A stretch of 64,000 bases of DNA from a candidate division CSSED10-310 bacterium (GCA_016931515.1 JAFGEQ010000012.1:124001-188000); one strand, 5' to 3'; positions 51,947 through 62,457 are shown, numbered from the stretch's first letter. Notes: a model not told the origin generated them from the sequence alone. Translations and numbers: made by a program.

Positions 51947-53100
51947 TGATGATGATATTGGAAGATACCAAATGGATGCGCCGAGCGATCCGATTGTCTG
52001 CCGGACAACATGGAAAGACACATCCTAATCCGTCGGTTGGGTGTGTCATCGTCAAGGATGGGACTCTTCTGTCGGAGGGTTGTCACCGAGGTCCGGGCAC
52101 TCCGCATGCCGAGTTGGATGCGATTTCCCGTTGCACGAAAGACCGCTTGCGGGGAGCAACCTGTTATGTCACATTGGAGCCATGCAACCACTTCGGACGG
52201 ACTCCACCATGTACCGACGCGATTCTGGAGGCGGGAATCAGTCGTGTGGTTTTCGCACTTACAGATCCCAATCCGTCTGTAGTCGGAGGTGGAGCAGATA
52301 GATTGCGGCGCATGGGAGTCACAGTCGAATCCGGGATTCTAGCGGAATCCGCGTCGACTATTCTGGAATCCTGGATGAAATGGATCGTTACCGGCAGACC
52401 GTTTGTATTATTGAAAATGGCCATGAGTCTGGATGGTCGGGTTGCGACGAAACTGGGGGAATCACGATGGATATCGGGAGAAAGATCACGGGCACTGGTA
52501 CACCGGCTGAGAGCTCATTGCGACGGAATAATGGCGGGAGCCGGAACTGTTATCGCCGATAATCCGGAATTGACCGCTCGCAAAGGTAATCGCGTAATTG
52601 CATCTCCTTTGCGCATTATTATAGATCATAACGCATCTCTGCCGGCACATCTGAACGTGTTCGATCCGAACAGTATCAGCCGAACTCTCTGGGTCGTTCC
52701 GGAGTCACGGTTCAAATCGGTTTGTTCACGCAACAATGCCGCGGTCAAGGTGATTGCGTGTCCGGAGAAAAGATCCGGGCTGGATCTGGAATTTGTTCTG
52801 GATTATCTCGGTGGAGAAGAGGGTTTGGAAAGCGTCTTGCTGGAGGGCGGCCCAACTCTTGCGTTCTCGATGATCCATGACGATCTTGTCGACAAGCTCA
52901 TGCTCTTCATCGCACCGATAGTAATTGGTGGAACAACAGCCCCTTCAGCGGTTGGCGGGGATGGATTCGGTCATTTGAGGCAAGTACCGCGACTGAACGC
53001 TATGAAAGTTCGAAAGATAGCCGAAGATGTGCTAATAGAGGGCTACTTGGGGAGAGGACCGGTATGTTCACGGGCATCATCAGGGAAGTGGGACGCATAG
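51946..53100 (+). CDS. ribD: Bifunctional riboflavin deaminase/reductase
   Basis: 384 residues. The N-terminal deaminase domain has the zinc site HAELDAI and CYVTLEPCNHFGRTPPC. The C-terminal reductase domain includes LKMAMSLDGRVAT, GESRWISG and LLEGGPTLA. Together they convert the pyrimidine product of RibA to the ribityl-reduced intermediate. Three ATGs stand in tandem at the start, and no clear ribosome site separates them from the ftsY stop. It overlaps ribE by 37 bases. Confidence 0.95.
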   Translation: MMMILEDTKWMRRAIRLSAGQHGKTHPNPSVGCVIVKDGTLLSEGCHRGPGTPHAELDAISRCTKDRLRGATCYVTLEPCNHFGRTPPCTDAILEAGISRVVFALTDPNPSVVGGGADRLRRMGVTVESGILAESASTILESWMKWIVTGRPFVLLKMAMSLDGRVATKLGESRWISGERSRALVHRLRAHCDGIMAGAGTVIADNPELTARKGNRVIASPLRIIIDHNASLPAHLNVFDPNSISRTLWVVPESRFKSVCSRNNAAVKVIACPEKRSGLDLEFVLDYLGGEEGLESVLLEGGPTLAFSMIHDDLVDKLMLFIAPIVIGGTTAPSAVGGDGFGHLRQVPRLNAMKVRKIAEDVLIEGYLGRGPVCSRASSGKWDA

Positions 53101-53669
53101 AGACAGTTAAAAAGGGAACACCCTGGAAATTGACGATTGAAGCGCCTGGATTATCGCCTTCTCTGCGTCGTGGAGATTCAATCTGTGTTTCCGGAGCATG
53201 TCTGACCGTGACTGATACGACAATTCGGTCGTTTGATGTCGATGTAACAGCCGAAACACTGGCACGGACCACGTTGACGGCAGCCCGTTCAGGTATGCCG
53301 GTCAATCTCGAACCAGCAGTGAAAGCCCAATCAGGTCTGGACGGGCACATCGTCCAGGGGCACGTCGACACGACGGGACGGATTATTAAAATATCCGGGA
53401 GAACCGTAAAGGACATCATCATTCGACCTGAAACAGCCAGTAGTTCACTGATTCTTGAAAAAGGATCCATCACAGTGAACGGCATCAGTTTGACAGTTTC
53501 CCAGATCAGGCCGGGAGGTGAATTTTCTGTTTCAGTGATCCCGGTTACACTCAGTGAAACGAATTTGGGGCGTTGTCACGCTGGTGACACGGTGAATCTG
53601 GAATATGATATTATAGGCAAGTATGTTGATGCCTGGCTGAGGGCTGGGTCGTGGAGATTAAAAGGATGA
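53064..53669 (+). CDS. ribE: Riboflavin synthase alpha subunit
   Basis: 201 residues with two lumazine-binding barrels. The start [12 protein letters not shown] is diagnostic, and the second barrel begins near [16 protein letters not shown]. It dismutates two 6,7-dimethyl-8-ribityllumazine molecules to riboflavin. GGAGAGG lies upstream of the ATG within ribD. Confidence 0.96.
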   Translation: MFTGIIREVGRIETVKKGTPWKLTIEAPGLSPSLRRGDSICVSGACLTVTDTTIRSFDVDVTAETLARTTLTAARSGMPVNLEPAVKAQSGLDGHIVQGHVDTTGRIIKISGRTVKDIIIRPETASSSLILEKGSITVNGISLTVSQIRPGGEFSVSVIPVTLSETNLGRCHAGDTVNLEYDIIGKYVDAWLRAGSWRLKG

Positions 53670-54946
53670 TAACCGAACAGAGCGGTGCCGGGGAGCAGGG
53701 GCGGAGGAGCAGTCATTTTTTCGATCCGATCGAGGATGGCATCGATGCGATCGGACGAGGAGAGATCATCATTGTTGTCGATGATGAAGATCGAGAGAAT
53801 GAGGGAGATCTTGTGATGGCTGCTGAGAAAATAACGCCCGAGGCCATTAATTTCATGGCTACTCATGGGCGGGGACTTGTTTGTCTGCCGATGACTGATG
53901 ATCGTCTGAATCGTCTGCAGTTAAACGATATGGTCCAGAACAATACAGCCACTTTCAGCACGGCTTTTACCGTATCAATCGATGCCCGGTATGGTATTTC
54001 AACAGGTATTTCCGCTTTCGATCGAGCCAGAACAATACAGGTTGCCATGGATGATGATTCCAAACCTGAGGATCTGGCCCGTCCCGGCCATATTTTCCCC
54101 CTGCGGGCAAAACCGGGTGGTGTATTGAAAAGAGCCGGACAAACTGAAGCATCGGTCGACCTTGCGCGCCTTGCAGGACTCAAACCGGCGGGAGTCATCT
54201 GTGAAATTATGGATGTTGACGGTCAGATGATGAGAGTACAAAAACTCTATGAATTCAAACAGCAGTTTGACTTGAAAATGATCACCGTCGCCGATCTGAT
54301 CGAATACCGGACACGGCGTGAAAAATTGGTCGAACTCGTGGCGGAAACACGCATGCCAACACGGTTCGGTCTGTATCGCTGTGTTGTCTATAGGGATACG
54401 ATACATGGCGAAGAGCATCTGGCTCTGATTCTCGGTGACATCTCCCCGAATGAGCCGGCACTCGTTCGTGTCCATTCCGAATGTCTGACCGGCGATGTCT
54501 TCCATTCACTTCGATGTGACTGCGGCCAACAATTGGAAGCTGCGCTGACTCAGATTAACAGGAATGGTTCCGGAATCCTTCTATATATGCGACAGGAAGG
54601 ACGAGGTATCGGACTTGGAAACAAGCTCCGCGCATATGCGCTTCAGGATCAGGGGCTTGATACTGTCGAAGCGAATATGTGTCTCGGATTCCAGGCGGAT
54701 GAAAGAAGCTATGGAATCGGCGCTCAGATTTTACGGGATTTGAATGTCTCCCAATTACGACTCATGACTAACAACCCAAGAAAATTCGTTGGATTGTCAG
54801 GGTACGGTTTGAGAATTATCGAGCGAATACCACTTGAGATTCCGCCGAATGATGAAAACCGGTTTTATCTGGATACAAAACGAAAAAAATTGGGGCATCT
54901 GCTTCATTGCCACGAGGCGATCGATCAGGGTACGGAAAGGACATAA
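53666..54946 (+). CDS. ribBA: Bifunctional DHBP synthase / GTP cyclohydrolase II
   Basis: 426 residues from the ATG at 53666, which overlaps the ribE stop as ATGA (a GTG at 53651 is the alternative). The N-terminal RibB domain has [17 protein letters not shown] and ATHGRGLVC (substrate and metal residues), and the R-x-GHIFPL loop. The C-terminal RibA domain has the zinc site in [19 protein letters not shown] and RQEGRGIGL. It supplies both precursors of riboflavin synthesis. It is followed by ribH after three bases. Confidence 0.96.
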   Translation: MITEQSGAGEQGRRSSHFFDPIEDGIDAIGRGEIIIVVDDEDRENEGDLVMAAEKITPEAINFMATHGRGLVCLPMTDDRLNRLQLNDMVQNNTATFSTAFTVSIDARYGISTGISAFDRARTIQVAMDDDSKPEDLARPGHIFPLRAKPGGVLKRAGQTEASVDLARLAGLKPAGVICEIMDVDGQMMRVQKLYEFKQQFDLKMITVADLIEYRTRREKLVELVAETRMPTRFGLYRCVVYRDTIHGEEHLALILGDISPNEPALVRVHSECLTGDVFHSLRCDCGQQLEAALTQINRNGSGILLYMRQEGRGIGLGNKLRAYALQDQGLDTVEANMCLGFQADERSYGIGAQILRDLNVSQLRLMTNNPRKFVGLSGYGLRIIERIPLEIPPNDENRFYLDTKRKKLGHLLHCHEAIDQGTERT

Positions 54947-54949
54947 AGC

Positions 54950-55420
54950 ATGAAAACCATTGAAGGCTTTCTATCAGCTGCTGATTTTCGATTCGGTCTT
55001 GTTGTCAGTCGATTCAACGAGACTATCACAAGGAAACTTCTGGATGGCGCATTAGACGGGCTTGTGCGACATGGGGCTTCACCGGACAATGTGACAATCA
55101 TCTGGGTCCCGGGTGCCTTCGAACTGCCTGTTGTAGCCAGAAAAACAGCGGGATCGGGCCAATACGACGCCATTCTCTGCCTGGGTGCCGTAATCAGGGG
55201 AGATACTCCGCATTTTGATTTCGTCGCTGCAGAAGCAGCGAAAGGGATTGCGATCAGTGCCATGGAATCAGGTATTCCCATTGCCTTTGGTGTCTTAACA
55301 ACCGATACAATTGAGCAGGCTTTCGAACGCTCCGGTATTAAATCAGGTAACAAAGGATGGGATGCTGCCCTTACAGCCATTGAAATGGCTGATCTGTATC
55401 GGAAACTCTTAAAGGACTGA
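54950..55420 (+). CDS. ribH: 6,7-dimethyl-8-ribityllumazine synthase
   Basis: 156 residues with the lumazine synthase motifs [29 protein letters not shown] and [14 protein letters not shown] (the catalytic His). It condenses the RibB and RibD-branch products to lumazine. It completes a ribD-ribE-ribBA-ribH cluster whose order is not preceded by an FMN riboswitch. Confidence 0.97.
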   Translation: MKTIEGFLSAADFRFGLVVSRFNETITRKLLDGALDGLVRHGASPDNVTIIWVPGAFELPVVARKTAGSGQYDAILCLGAVIRGDTPHFDFVAAEAAKGIAISAMESGIPIAFGVLTTDTIEQAFERSGIKSGNKGWDAALTAIEMADLYRKLLKD

Positions 55421-55427
55421 CGTCTGC

Positions 55428-55904
55428 ATGCAGAAACGCCGCACCTGCCGCGAAAGAGCTCTACAACTGCTGTATGCTCTGGATATAAATGCAGAAATAG
55501 ACTCCATGACTGACGCTGAGTTTACCAATGCAGCGTCCATGCAAATGGAGTGGTTTGATCAATCCGCTGGGGATACCGGCAGGGAACTGGCGTATCTTTT
55601 GATCACCGGCGTAAAACAAAATATCAAACCGATTGATACGCATATCGAACATGCATCGGACAACTGGACTGTCAGACGTTTATCGATAATCGACCGCAAT
55701 ATCCTGCGGATAGCAGTGTATGAGATGGCGTATGTAAATGATGTACCACCTCGGGTCGCCATTAACGAAGCCATTGAAATAGCAAAATTGTACGGTACGG
55801 AGAATTCTCCGAAATTTATCAATGGAGTTCTTGATCGAATCTATCGTATACTCAAATCCAACAGTGTGGATGCATCCGGGGGCAATGGGAAAATAATCGA
55901 ATGA
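55428..55904 (+). CDS. nusB: Transcription antitermination factor NusB
   Basis: 158 residues. The helical NusB pattern is clear: RRTCRERALQLLYALD at the N-terminus, WTVRRLSIIDRNILRIAVYEM in the middle and VAINEAIEIAKLYGTENSPKFINGVLD at the end, each a family hallmark. NusB binds boxA with S10 in rRNA antitermination. Following ribH is a common bacterial arrangement. Confidence 0.97.
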   Translation: MQKRRTCRERALQLLYALDINAEIDSMTDAEFTNAASMQMEWFDQSAGDTGRELAYLLITGVKQNIKPIDTHIEHASDNWTVRRLSIIDRNILRIAVYEMAYVNDVPPRVAINEAIEIAKLYGTENSPKFINGVLDRIYRILKSNSVDASGGNGKIIE

Positions 55905-56629
55905 GATATTTCGTTTTTTCCGACATTCATGGAAATCTGGAAGCGCTGGAAGCGGTTCTGGAAGTCTTGAATGAAGAGAACGACTGTATCCCGATCTGTC
56001 TGGGCGATATTGTCGGATATGGTCCCAATCCTCACGAATGTATTCAGGCGATCCGCGATCGGAATATCCTGTCGATTGTCGGAAACCACGATCGTGCTGC
56101 GATTGATGAAGTGGATATTTCCTACTTCAATCCCTACGCGAAGGAAGCCGTCCTTTGGACACGCAGTATTCTAAAGGATTCCGATACTGATTTTCTTCGT
56201 TCCCTGCCCGTCGTTCGGACGTTCGGCAATATGACACTCGTACATGCAACACCCTGTGATCCACACTCCTGGAATTATCTCTTCACGCTCTTCGACGCTC
56301 AGAACAATTTTAAATGCTTTAATACCCAACTGTGCTTCATTGGTCATTCACATTCGCCCATCATCATCGTTCAAAAGCATTCCGGCGAATGCTGGGTTCA
56401 TCCCCATACCGTTATCGGTGTCCAGCATGATCTCCGTTTCATCGTCAATGCAGGCAGTGTAGGTCAACCTCGAGATGGCAATCCCGATGCAGCCTACATG
56501 ATTTATGATGACCAGGAAGGTACCATAGAGATCCATCGGGTCGCCTATGCCATGCGAAAAACGCAAGAGAAGATGAAGCGGCACGGATTACCGGATTACC
56601 TGATCGAACGGTTGGAACTGGGCAGGTAA
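55901..56629 (+). CDS. Calcineurin-like metallophosphoesterase (YfcE-type)
   Basis: 242 residues with the dinuclear metal motifs DIHGN (residues 8-12), GDIVGYGPNP, GNHDR, and the C-terminal GHSHSP. A further His-rich VHPHTVIG segment lies later. Related proteins hydrolyse cyclic or model phosphodiesters; the physiological substrate is unknown. It overlaps nusB by four bases. Confidence 0.9.
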   Translation: MRYFVFSDIHGNLEALEAVLEVLNEENDCIPICLGDIVGYGPNPHECIQAIRDRNILSIVGNHDRAAIDEVDISYFNPYAKEAVLWTRSILKDSDTDFLRSLPVVRTFGNMTLVHATPCDPHSWNYLFTLFDAQNNFKCFNTQLCFIGHSHSPIIIVQKHSGECWVHPHTVIGVQHDLRFIVNAGSVGQPRDGNPDAAYMIYDDQEGTIEIHRVAYAMRKTQEKMKRHGLPDYLIERLELGR

Positions 56630-56636
56630 GGGGTTT

Positions 56637-57707
56637 TTGTTGCGCACTCTTGCAGCGAGACTAACCATCCTGAGTTTGTTGCTGATTCTGCTGCCGAGTC
56701 GAGTTGCCGGTATGCCGGAAGATAGAGTTGTTAGAGGGGAATGGCGCGTCGAGTATCTCGTTTTGGATCCCGACGACATGCTGATCCCTGTTGCGGTCAA
56801 AACCGCTGGATTCATTCAGGATGTTCAACGATTTCATCGTGGATACATCATCACCGTCACGAGCAACATTGAATCCATCGCAGTCAAATCCAGATCAACA
56901 CCGGATCCATCCGGACTACCGGATCTTTTTCGAGACCCCCATTTGCTGGAGAATCTTTCAAAATCAGGGAATGATTCCGATACGGTTAGGATCGCTATGG
57001 ATTGGGTCGATAGAAAAATACAGTATGCTGATGGGCCGGATGACAGTCAGGATATCGACAGTGTTGCTGAACGAGGGTATGGAAACTGCGTTGGCCGATC
57101 GGAAGTAATGTCATCCCTGCTGAACGGATTGGGAATCACCACACGAACGGTCAGCGGATGCCTTTATCATAATGGTGATACCCGGTTTCATCGGTGGATC
57201 GAAGTCGACTATCCGGACATCGGATCACTTCAGACTGAAACCGGTATCACACAGGATTATATCACTCCGTATCACATCATCCTGCTGCCGTCGGCATCGG
57301 TTGATCCGTCAACAAATCGTCTGTCTGAACTGGGAGTGCAGATCACAATCCGGAGCGAGATCCAGAAAACCTGGACCATTGATCTCTGGCCGGCGCCTTC
57401 GATTGACTCCAGTATCGTAAGCCGGCGTCAGACATCCTTCCAACGATCCGTAGCTGCGATTGTCGGTCAGATGGAACCGATTCCGGATCCGGATACCTAT
57501 ATCGACCTCCGTACGAACACTGGTACAATCTCCAGACTATTGTCACCTCAGGGATGTTTTTCATTCCTGCCCGTTTCTCCCGGTACGTACGAATTGCTGG
57601 TCAGAGGAGCGGGACGGCTTCTTTACAAGCGCACGGACATTCTGAAGCAAGGAGATCTGATACATCTGCAATGTGATCTTAAAAATCGAGGCTCAGTCCG
57701 GGAGTAA
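56637..57707 (+). CDS. Exported transglutaminase-like protein
   Basis: 356 residues starting at TTG 56637 or 56640, with AAGGGG just upstream. A signal peptide (LTILSLLLILLPSRVAG) precedes a transglutaminase-like core: the catalytic Cys in YGNCVGRSEVMSSLL, the His in RFHRWIEVDY and the following Asp. A C-terminal beta-rich domain may be a carbohydrate-binding or Ig-like fold. Bacterial members are often proteases or crosslinkers of the envelope. The TTG start is unusual but is supported by the ribosome site and the immediate signal sequence. Confidence 0.75.
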   Translation: MLRTLAARLTILSLLLILLPSRVAGMPEDRVVRGEWRVEYLVLDPDDMLIPVAVKTAGFIQDVQRFHRGYIITVTSNIESIAVKSRSTPDPSGLPDLFRDPHLLENLSKSGNDSDTVRIAMDWVDRKIQYADGPDDSQDIDSVAERGYGNCVGRSEVMSSLLNGLGITTRTVSGCLYHNGDTRFHRWIEVDYPDIGSLQTETGITQDYITPYHIILLPSASVDPSTNRLSELGVQITIRSEIQKTWTIDLWPAPSIDSSIVSRRQTSFQRSVAAIVGQMEPIPDPDTYIDLRTNTGTISRLLSPQGCFSFLPVSPGTYELLVRGAGRLLYKRTDILKQGDLIHLQCDLKNRGSVRE

Positions 57708-57713
57708 CCGCTC

Positions 57714-59489
57714 ATGGTCGGGAAAATAATGATTTTACCTGAGTATATCTCGAATCGAATCGCTGCAGGTGAAATCATTGAGCGACCGGCATCGGTTGTC
57801 CGCGAATTACTGGACAATGCGATTGATGCCGGAGCTGATAGAATTGAAATCGAAATAGAACAGGGTGGAGCTATCCTGATCAGGGTGACCGATAACGGAC
57901 ACGGTTTTGATCCGGATGGCCTGCTGTTGGCATTTGAAAGGCATGCAACAAGCAAGGTAAGGAGCCTCGAGGATCTGGATTCGATCCGTACTCTGGGATT
58001 CCGTGGAGAGGCTCTCCCAAGCATCGCATCGGTTGCCCAGGTTTCAGTCGAATCGTTCTGCATCGATTGCAGTCATGGAGCAAAGCTGCGTATAAACGGA
58101 GGTAAAGTCGATTCACTGACGCAAACCGCATGCGCACCGGGTACAAAGATTTCAGTCAGAAACCTGTTTTACAATACCCCCGCCCGTCGTAAATTTCTCA
58201 AATCAGTAAAAACTGAATTTTCACAAATCCACGAAACGGTTATTGATCATGCTGTCACATATCCAATGATTCATTTCCTTTTAAAAGATAGACAGCAGAT
58301 CGTGATTGATGCACCCGCTGTCGATCTGTGGACAGCCCGTCTGACTGCACTGTTCGGAAAAAAGTTCATGAGCCAGTATATTCCGGTCAGAGGTTTGCAT
58401 CCGGATATCCTCATACAGGGCGTTATCTGTCAACCTGAATTTCTCCGGGCCACCGGACGATCTCAGCGCCTTTTCGTCAATGGAAGACGGATACGGGATA
58501 AAATCATTACTCAGGCCGTCTACAGGGGATATTCACAATTCATCACGGGGCATGGGCATCCTGCCTATATCCTGCGCATCGATATGCCACCTGAAAGCGT
58601 CGATGTAAATGTACATCCCGCAAAGTCGGAAGTCCGGTTCAGGGATTCGAACGGTGTTTTCAATCTTGTGAGCACGCTGGTCAGTCAGGCATTGACAGGA
58701 TCGATGAGAGTGCAGTTTGATCTTCGCTCATCCTCTCCCAAGCGAACACCCACGGAACCGGATCTCTCTTCCCGGGAATGGAGAATCCCTGACGGGGGCG
58801 ATGCATCCCGCGGCGACGTAATAATTGGCGAACAACCCCATTCCGCAATATCACAGCCAATGCCGGACAATCCGATTGAACCCGGCAAACTCCCGACACT
58901 CCCGTTGATTCATAACGATGATTGGACACTCGTCGGTCAAGCCTTCAACACGTTTATTTTAATTGAGATCGACCGCTTTCTTCTGGTCATTGATCAGCAT
59001 ACCGCTCATGAACGTCTGCTCTTCGAAAAATTCAAGAATCAGTATCGAGCCGGACAAATTCCATCTCAATCATTACTTTTTCCGGTTCCAGTGGAGTTGG
59101 AAACACCCCAATACAGTACGATTCATGAATTTACTGACCTTTTACGAACAATGGGCTTGATTCTGGAGCCATTCGGCAAAAATACATTCGCCGTCCGTGC
59201 TCTCCCGGAACACATTGCACAGGAATCCCCCGAATTGCTCCTCAAAAACCTGGCCGATGAACTCATGGAAGTGGGAACCACGGAGCGATCGCGGATCGCT
59301 GAACGCAAAATGCTGGTCAGCCTCTCCTGCCGCAAAGCCGTAAAAGCCGGTGATCCTTTAAGCCGGGCTGAAATGGAAGGGCTCGTACGCGCATTGATCG
59401 AAAATGAAATACCCAACGCCTGTCCTCACGGGCGACCGATCATCGTACCAATGGAGCACGAAGAGATCAGCAGAAGATTTAAAAGATGA
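57714..59489 (+). CDS. mutL: DNA mismatch repair protein MutL
   Basis: 591 residues. The N-terminal GHKL ATPase has IAAGEIIERPASVVRELLDNAIDAGA, DNGHGF and FRGEALPSIASV. The C-terminal region carries the endonuclease metal motif in variant form, DQHTAHERLLFE (the usual DQHA reads DQHT), and CPHGRP near the end. It links MutS recognition to strand incision. mutS is not in the window. The stop overlaps miaA as ATGA. Confidence 0.96.
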   Translation: MVGKIMILPEYISNRIAAGEIIERPASVVRELLDNAIDAGADRIEIEIEQGGAILIRVTDNGHGFDPDGLLLAFERHATSKVRSLEDLDSIRTLGFRGEALPSIASVAQVSVESFCIDCSHGAKLRINGGKVDSLTQTACAPGTKISVRNLFYNTPARRKFLKSVKTEFSQIHETVIDHAVTYPMIHFLLKDRQQIVIDAPAVDLWTARLTALFGKKFMSQYIPVRGLHPDILIQGVICQPEFLRATGRSQRLFVNGRRIRDKIITQAVYRGYSQFITGHGHPAYILRIDMPPESVDVNVHPAKSEVRFRDSNGVFNLVSTLVSQALTGSMRVQFDLRSSSPKRTPTEPDLSSREWRIPDGGDASRGDVIIGEQPHSAISQPMPDNPIEPGKLPTLPLIHNDDWTLVGQAFNTFILIEIDRFLLVIDQHTAHERLLFEKFKNQYRAGQIPSQSLLFPVPVELETPQYSTIHEFTDLLRTMGLILEPFGKNTFAVRALPEHIAQESPELLLKNLADELMEVGTTERSRIAERKMLVSLSCRKAVKAGDPLSRAEMEGLVRALIENEIPNACPHGRPIIVPMEHEEISRRFKR

Positions 59490-60481
59490 TGCCTCCTTCC
59501 GAATACATGAAACCCCTGACCGTGATCATCGCCGGACCGACCGGTTCGGGTAAAAGTTCACTGGCATTGGCACTGGCTCGTTCCAGCAGCCTGCCTCCGA
59601 TCGAGATCATCAGCGCCGATTCAAGACAGGTATATCGCGGGATGGATATCGGGACGGATAAGGTTCCATTGAAGGAACGACAGGAAGTGCCTCATTATCT
59701 AATCGATATCATCAATCCGGATGCCCGTTATTCAGCCGCTGATTTTACCGCAGATGCAGATCGCTGCATCCAGGAGATACTTGCCCGTCGATCCCTCCCG
59801 CTGGTTGTTGGGGGAACAGGTCTCTATCTGAGAATTCTGACCTGTGGTCTGGCAGCACTCCCGGGATCAAAAGGTGTCTTGAGAAACAAATACCAACGGT
59901 TCCTGGAATTGAATGATGCACAGGCCCTGCATGCGTTATTGCAAGAACGCGATCAGGAGCGCTCCAAGACTATCCACGCAACTGACTCCTACCGTATTAT
60001 CAGAGCACTGGAATTGCTGGATACCGGCGAAACCGACATCGCACACAAGCTGGATCAGCACGCTTTCCGCGATCGACGCTATACGACATTGAAGTTTGTT
60101 CTTAGTGTTGATCGGAAAAAACTCTATACCCGTATCGATGAACGAGTGGATCAGATGATATCCCGCGGATTGGTACAGGAAGTCGAGAATTTGTTACGCA
60201 GCTTCAGTAAAAGTGCGCCGGGACTGACTGGAATCGGATACAGCCAGATATGCAGATATCTTGACGGTGATGTGACACTCGATGAAGCGATTCGATTGAT
60301 CAGGAGAGACTCGAGACGCTATGCAAAGCGCCAGCTCACCTGGTTCAGGAAAGAGCCCGATGTTATCTGGATAGATCATGATCCCGAGGATCAATCACGC
60401 TGTCTTGATAATATCAGCCAGAGAATACGGAGGTTTTATGAAGAGTGGCACAATGGCCGGAAGAGTCTCCGAGATCAATAA
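59486..60481 (+). CDS. miaA: tRNA dimethylallyltransferase
   Basis: 331 residues. It has a P-loop GPTGSGKSSLAL near residue 20, the DSRQVYRGMDIGTDK loop (catalytic Asp) and a C-terminal TRRYAKRQLTWFR-type segment (SRRYAKRQLTWFR). It prenylates A37 of tRNAs reading UNN codons. The mutL-miaA-hflX order is conserved in many bacteria (often with hfq between the last two, absent here). Confidence 0.97.
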   Translation: MMPPSEYMKPLTVIIAGPTGSGKSSLALALARSSSLPPIEIISADSRQVYRGMDIGTDKVPLKERQEVPHYLIDIINPDARYSAADFTADADRCIQEILARRSLPLVVGGTGLYLRILTCGLAALPGSKGVLRNKYQRFLELNDAQALHALLQERDQERSKTIHATDSYRIIRALELLDTGETDIAHKLDQHAFRDRRYTTLKFVLSVDRKKLYTRIDERVDQMISRGLVQEVENLLRSFSKSAPGLTGIGYSQICRYLDGDVTLDEAIRLIRRDSRRYAKRQLTWFRKEPDVIWIDHDPEDQSRCLDNISQRIRRFYEEWHNGRKSLRDQ

Positions 60482-61769
60482 CAATCTCACCGAAAAAGCC
60501 CTGGTTATTGGCATTCGTGGTTCCAGACAGAGCCAATCGGAAGCGGAACAATCCACACATGAATTGGCATCTCTCGTTGAAGCAGCTGGAGCAGATGTCA
60601 TTGATTCAATGATTTGTCCAGTACAGCAAATTCAGGTCCGTTCGTATATCGGATCCGGCAAGGTAGAAGAAATCGGAAATCTACGGAAAGCACATGATGT
60701 CAACCTGATTGCTATCGATGTCGCCCTGTCGCCGCCTCAGCAGAGAAATCTGGAAAGAGACTGGAATTGCAAAGTGATCGACCGGACCGGCATCATACTC
60801 GACATCTTTGCTCGTCGGGCTGCAACCCGTGAAGGTCAACTGCAGGTTGAACTCGCTCAGTTGAAATATCGGCTGCCGCGATTGACCCGTATGTGGGAGC
60901 ATTTAAGCCGGCTTGGAGCCGGGATTGGCACACGGGGTCCCGGAGAAACGCAGTTGGAGGTCGACCGGCGAAGAATCAGATCCCGTCTGGATAAATTGGA
61001 GTGTGATTTAGTTAAAATAAAGAAAAGAAGGAAAATTCAACGGGAAAACCGCCGTCGATCAGGTGTCCTGAGTGTCGCTCTGGTTGGTTATACGAATGCC
61101 GGCAAATCATCTCTGCTGAACCGCTTGACCGGATCTGATGTTGCAGTTCGAGACCAGCTTTTTGTCACTCTGGATCCAACAATTCGTCAACTCGTTCTAC
61201 CCAATCAACAAACAATTACAGTGTCTGATACAGTTGGATTCATATCCCGCCTGCCCCATGAACTTGTTGCCGCTTTTCACGCCACCCTGGAGGAGGTAAT
61301 TGAAGCTGACCTTCTGCTGCATGTGATCGATTCGGCAACACCGGATCGCGAAGAGCAGATTCTCGATGTCGAGAAGGTACTGAAGGAGTTGGGGGTTGAA
61401 GCGACCCCGATCATCAGGATTTACAATAAAGTGGATTTACAACCTGATTGGAGTCCGGGACAGAGTCCAGGGCCTGCGGATACGGTTTCTGTCAGCACGG
61501 TAAATGGATACGGAATTGACGAATTGCTTGGTAAACTGGTTCAGTTTCAAAGCCAGATGAGTGCACGGGCAACTCTGTTTATACCGTATAAGGATACGGG
61601 TATCATTGCCTCCATCCGTGACAGATGTGAGATATTCAGCGAAACGTTTGAAGCGGAAGGCACCCGATTGCAAGTTCTGGCGAAATCTGCGTTACTTTCG
61701 AAATACAACATGTATGTTGTGGTGGAACCAGAGCTTCAATCATTTACAAAGGGAGATGCCGGCGAATGA
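60438..61769 (+). CDS. hflX: GTPase HflX
   Basis: 443 residues from the ATG at 60438 (GGAGG four bases upstream; it overlaps miaA by 44 bases). The N-terminal domain with SYIGSGKVEEI and VALSPPQQRNLE, the GPGETQLEVDRRRI linker and the GTPase domain (GYTNAGKSSLLNRL, LDPTIRQLVLPN, SDTVGFISRLPHEL) are all diagnostic. HflX rescues or splits stalled ribosomes under stress. Its stop overlaps the lipoprotein gene. Confidence 0.97.
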   Translation: MKSGTMAGRVSEINNNLTEKALVIGIRGSRQSQSEAEQSTHELASLVEAAGADVIDSMICPVQQIQVRSYIGSGKVEEIGNLRKAHDVNLIAIDVALSPPQQRNLERDWNCKVIDRTGIILDIFARRAATREGQLQVELAQLKYRLPRLTRMWEHLSRLGAGIGTRGPGETQLEVDRRRIRSRLDKLECDLVKIKKRRKIQRENRRRSGVLSVALVGYTNAGKSSLLNRLTGSDVAVRDQLFVTLDPTIRQLVLPNQQTITVSDTVGFISRLPHELVAAFHATLEEVIEADLLLHVIDSATPDREEQILDVEKVLKELGVEATPIIRIYNKVDLQPDWSPGQSPGPADTVSVSTVNGYGIDELLGKLVQFQSQMSARATLFIPYKDTGIIASIRDRCEIFSETFEAEGTRLQVLAKSALLSKYNMYVVVEPELQSFTKGDAGE

Positions 61770-62422
61770 TCCGTATGAAAAACTCATTATTCATTTTTTT
61801 CTGCCTTATTCTGGCGGGGTGCGTTCAGCGCTACCAGATACCACCCTCGAATCCGCCGATCAACCCGGAAAATACTCAGCAGGATCAGTACCCTGAGGAA
61901 GTGACCCCGGTGGAGACGATGGAACAGGCGGAGACTCCGGGAGTAACTCTCGATCTTTCTGCACCATGGGTCACCCGGGATGAACTCGCAGGCTTGTTGT
62001 ATGAGCGGTTTTTTTCATATTTTCCGCAGGATGCCACAACCCCTGTCATTATTGATATCGATAGCAGTACAAAGCAGCAGGCATTGATCGCCGTCGTTTC
62101 AGCAAACCTGATGCAGGTCGGCAGAGATCATCGGATTCTGCCGGAAGCCCGAGTGAGAAAACTGGATCTTGCCCGATCATTCTGGCGACTCCTGGAGCTT
62201 GCCGGAAAGGAGCCGGAACCCGCTCTATTGCACAGTATCGATCCTCCACTGGACGTTTCCACAGCCCATTCTGCCTGGCAAGACATCATCGGGTGCCTTG
62301 CTGCCGGGGTACTGCCAGTCGAACCTGATGGACGATTTCAATCGGGAAGGATTCCATCGGGTCGGGAAGTGATGGAATCGTATAAAGCTCTCGAGAATCG
62401 TCTGAACACTACCAATGACTGA
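61766..62422 (+). CDS. Uncharacterised lipoprotein
   Basis: 218 residues with a lipoprotein signal (FFCLILAGC, Cys20 if the 61766 start is used; an ATG at 61775 is also possible). The mature chain begins with a Pro/Glu-rich spacer and continues as a helical, S-layer-homology-like region (ARSFWRLLELAGKEPEP and VLPVEPDGRF). The pattern resembles parts of SLH-type proteins but not enough to assign it. It overlaps hflX by four bases. Confidence 0.68.
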   Translation: MIRMKNSLFIFFCLILAGCVQRYQIPPSNPPINPENTQQDQYPEEVTPVETMEQAETPGVTLDLSAPWVTRDELAGLLYERFFSYFPQDATTPVIIDIDSSTKQQALIAVVSANLMQVGRDHRILPEARVRKLDLARSFWRLLELAGKEPEPALLHSIDPPLDVSTAHSAWQDIIGCLAAGVLPVEPDGRFQSGRIPSGREVMESYKALENRLNTTND

Positions 62423-62429
62423 TCTCGAT

Positions 62430-62457
62430 TTGAAATTTCCTATCTTTATGGTATATT
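62430..62457 (+). promoter_or_regulatory. Probable promoter of the CsgG-like gene
   Basis: TTGAAA, a 16-base spacer, then TATATT. The start would fall near 62464 and leave a leader of about 40 bases. Confidence 0.55.

Noticed and set aside
51920-51950. FMN riboswitch in front of ribD
   Set aside because: The ribD start overlaps the ftsY stop, leaving no room for a leader; no conserved FMN-box was seen upstream in the coding sequence.
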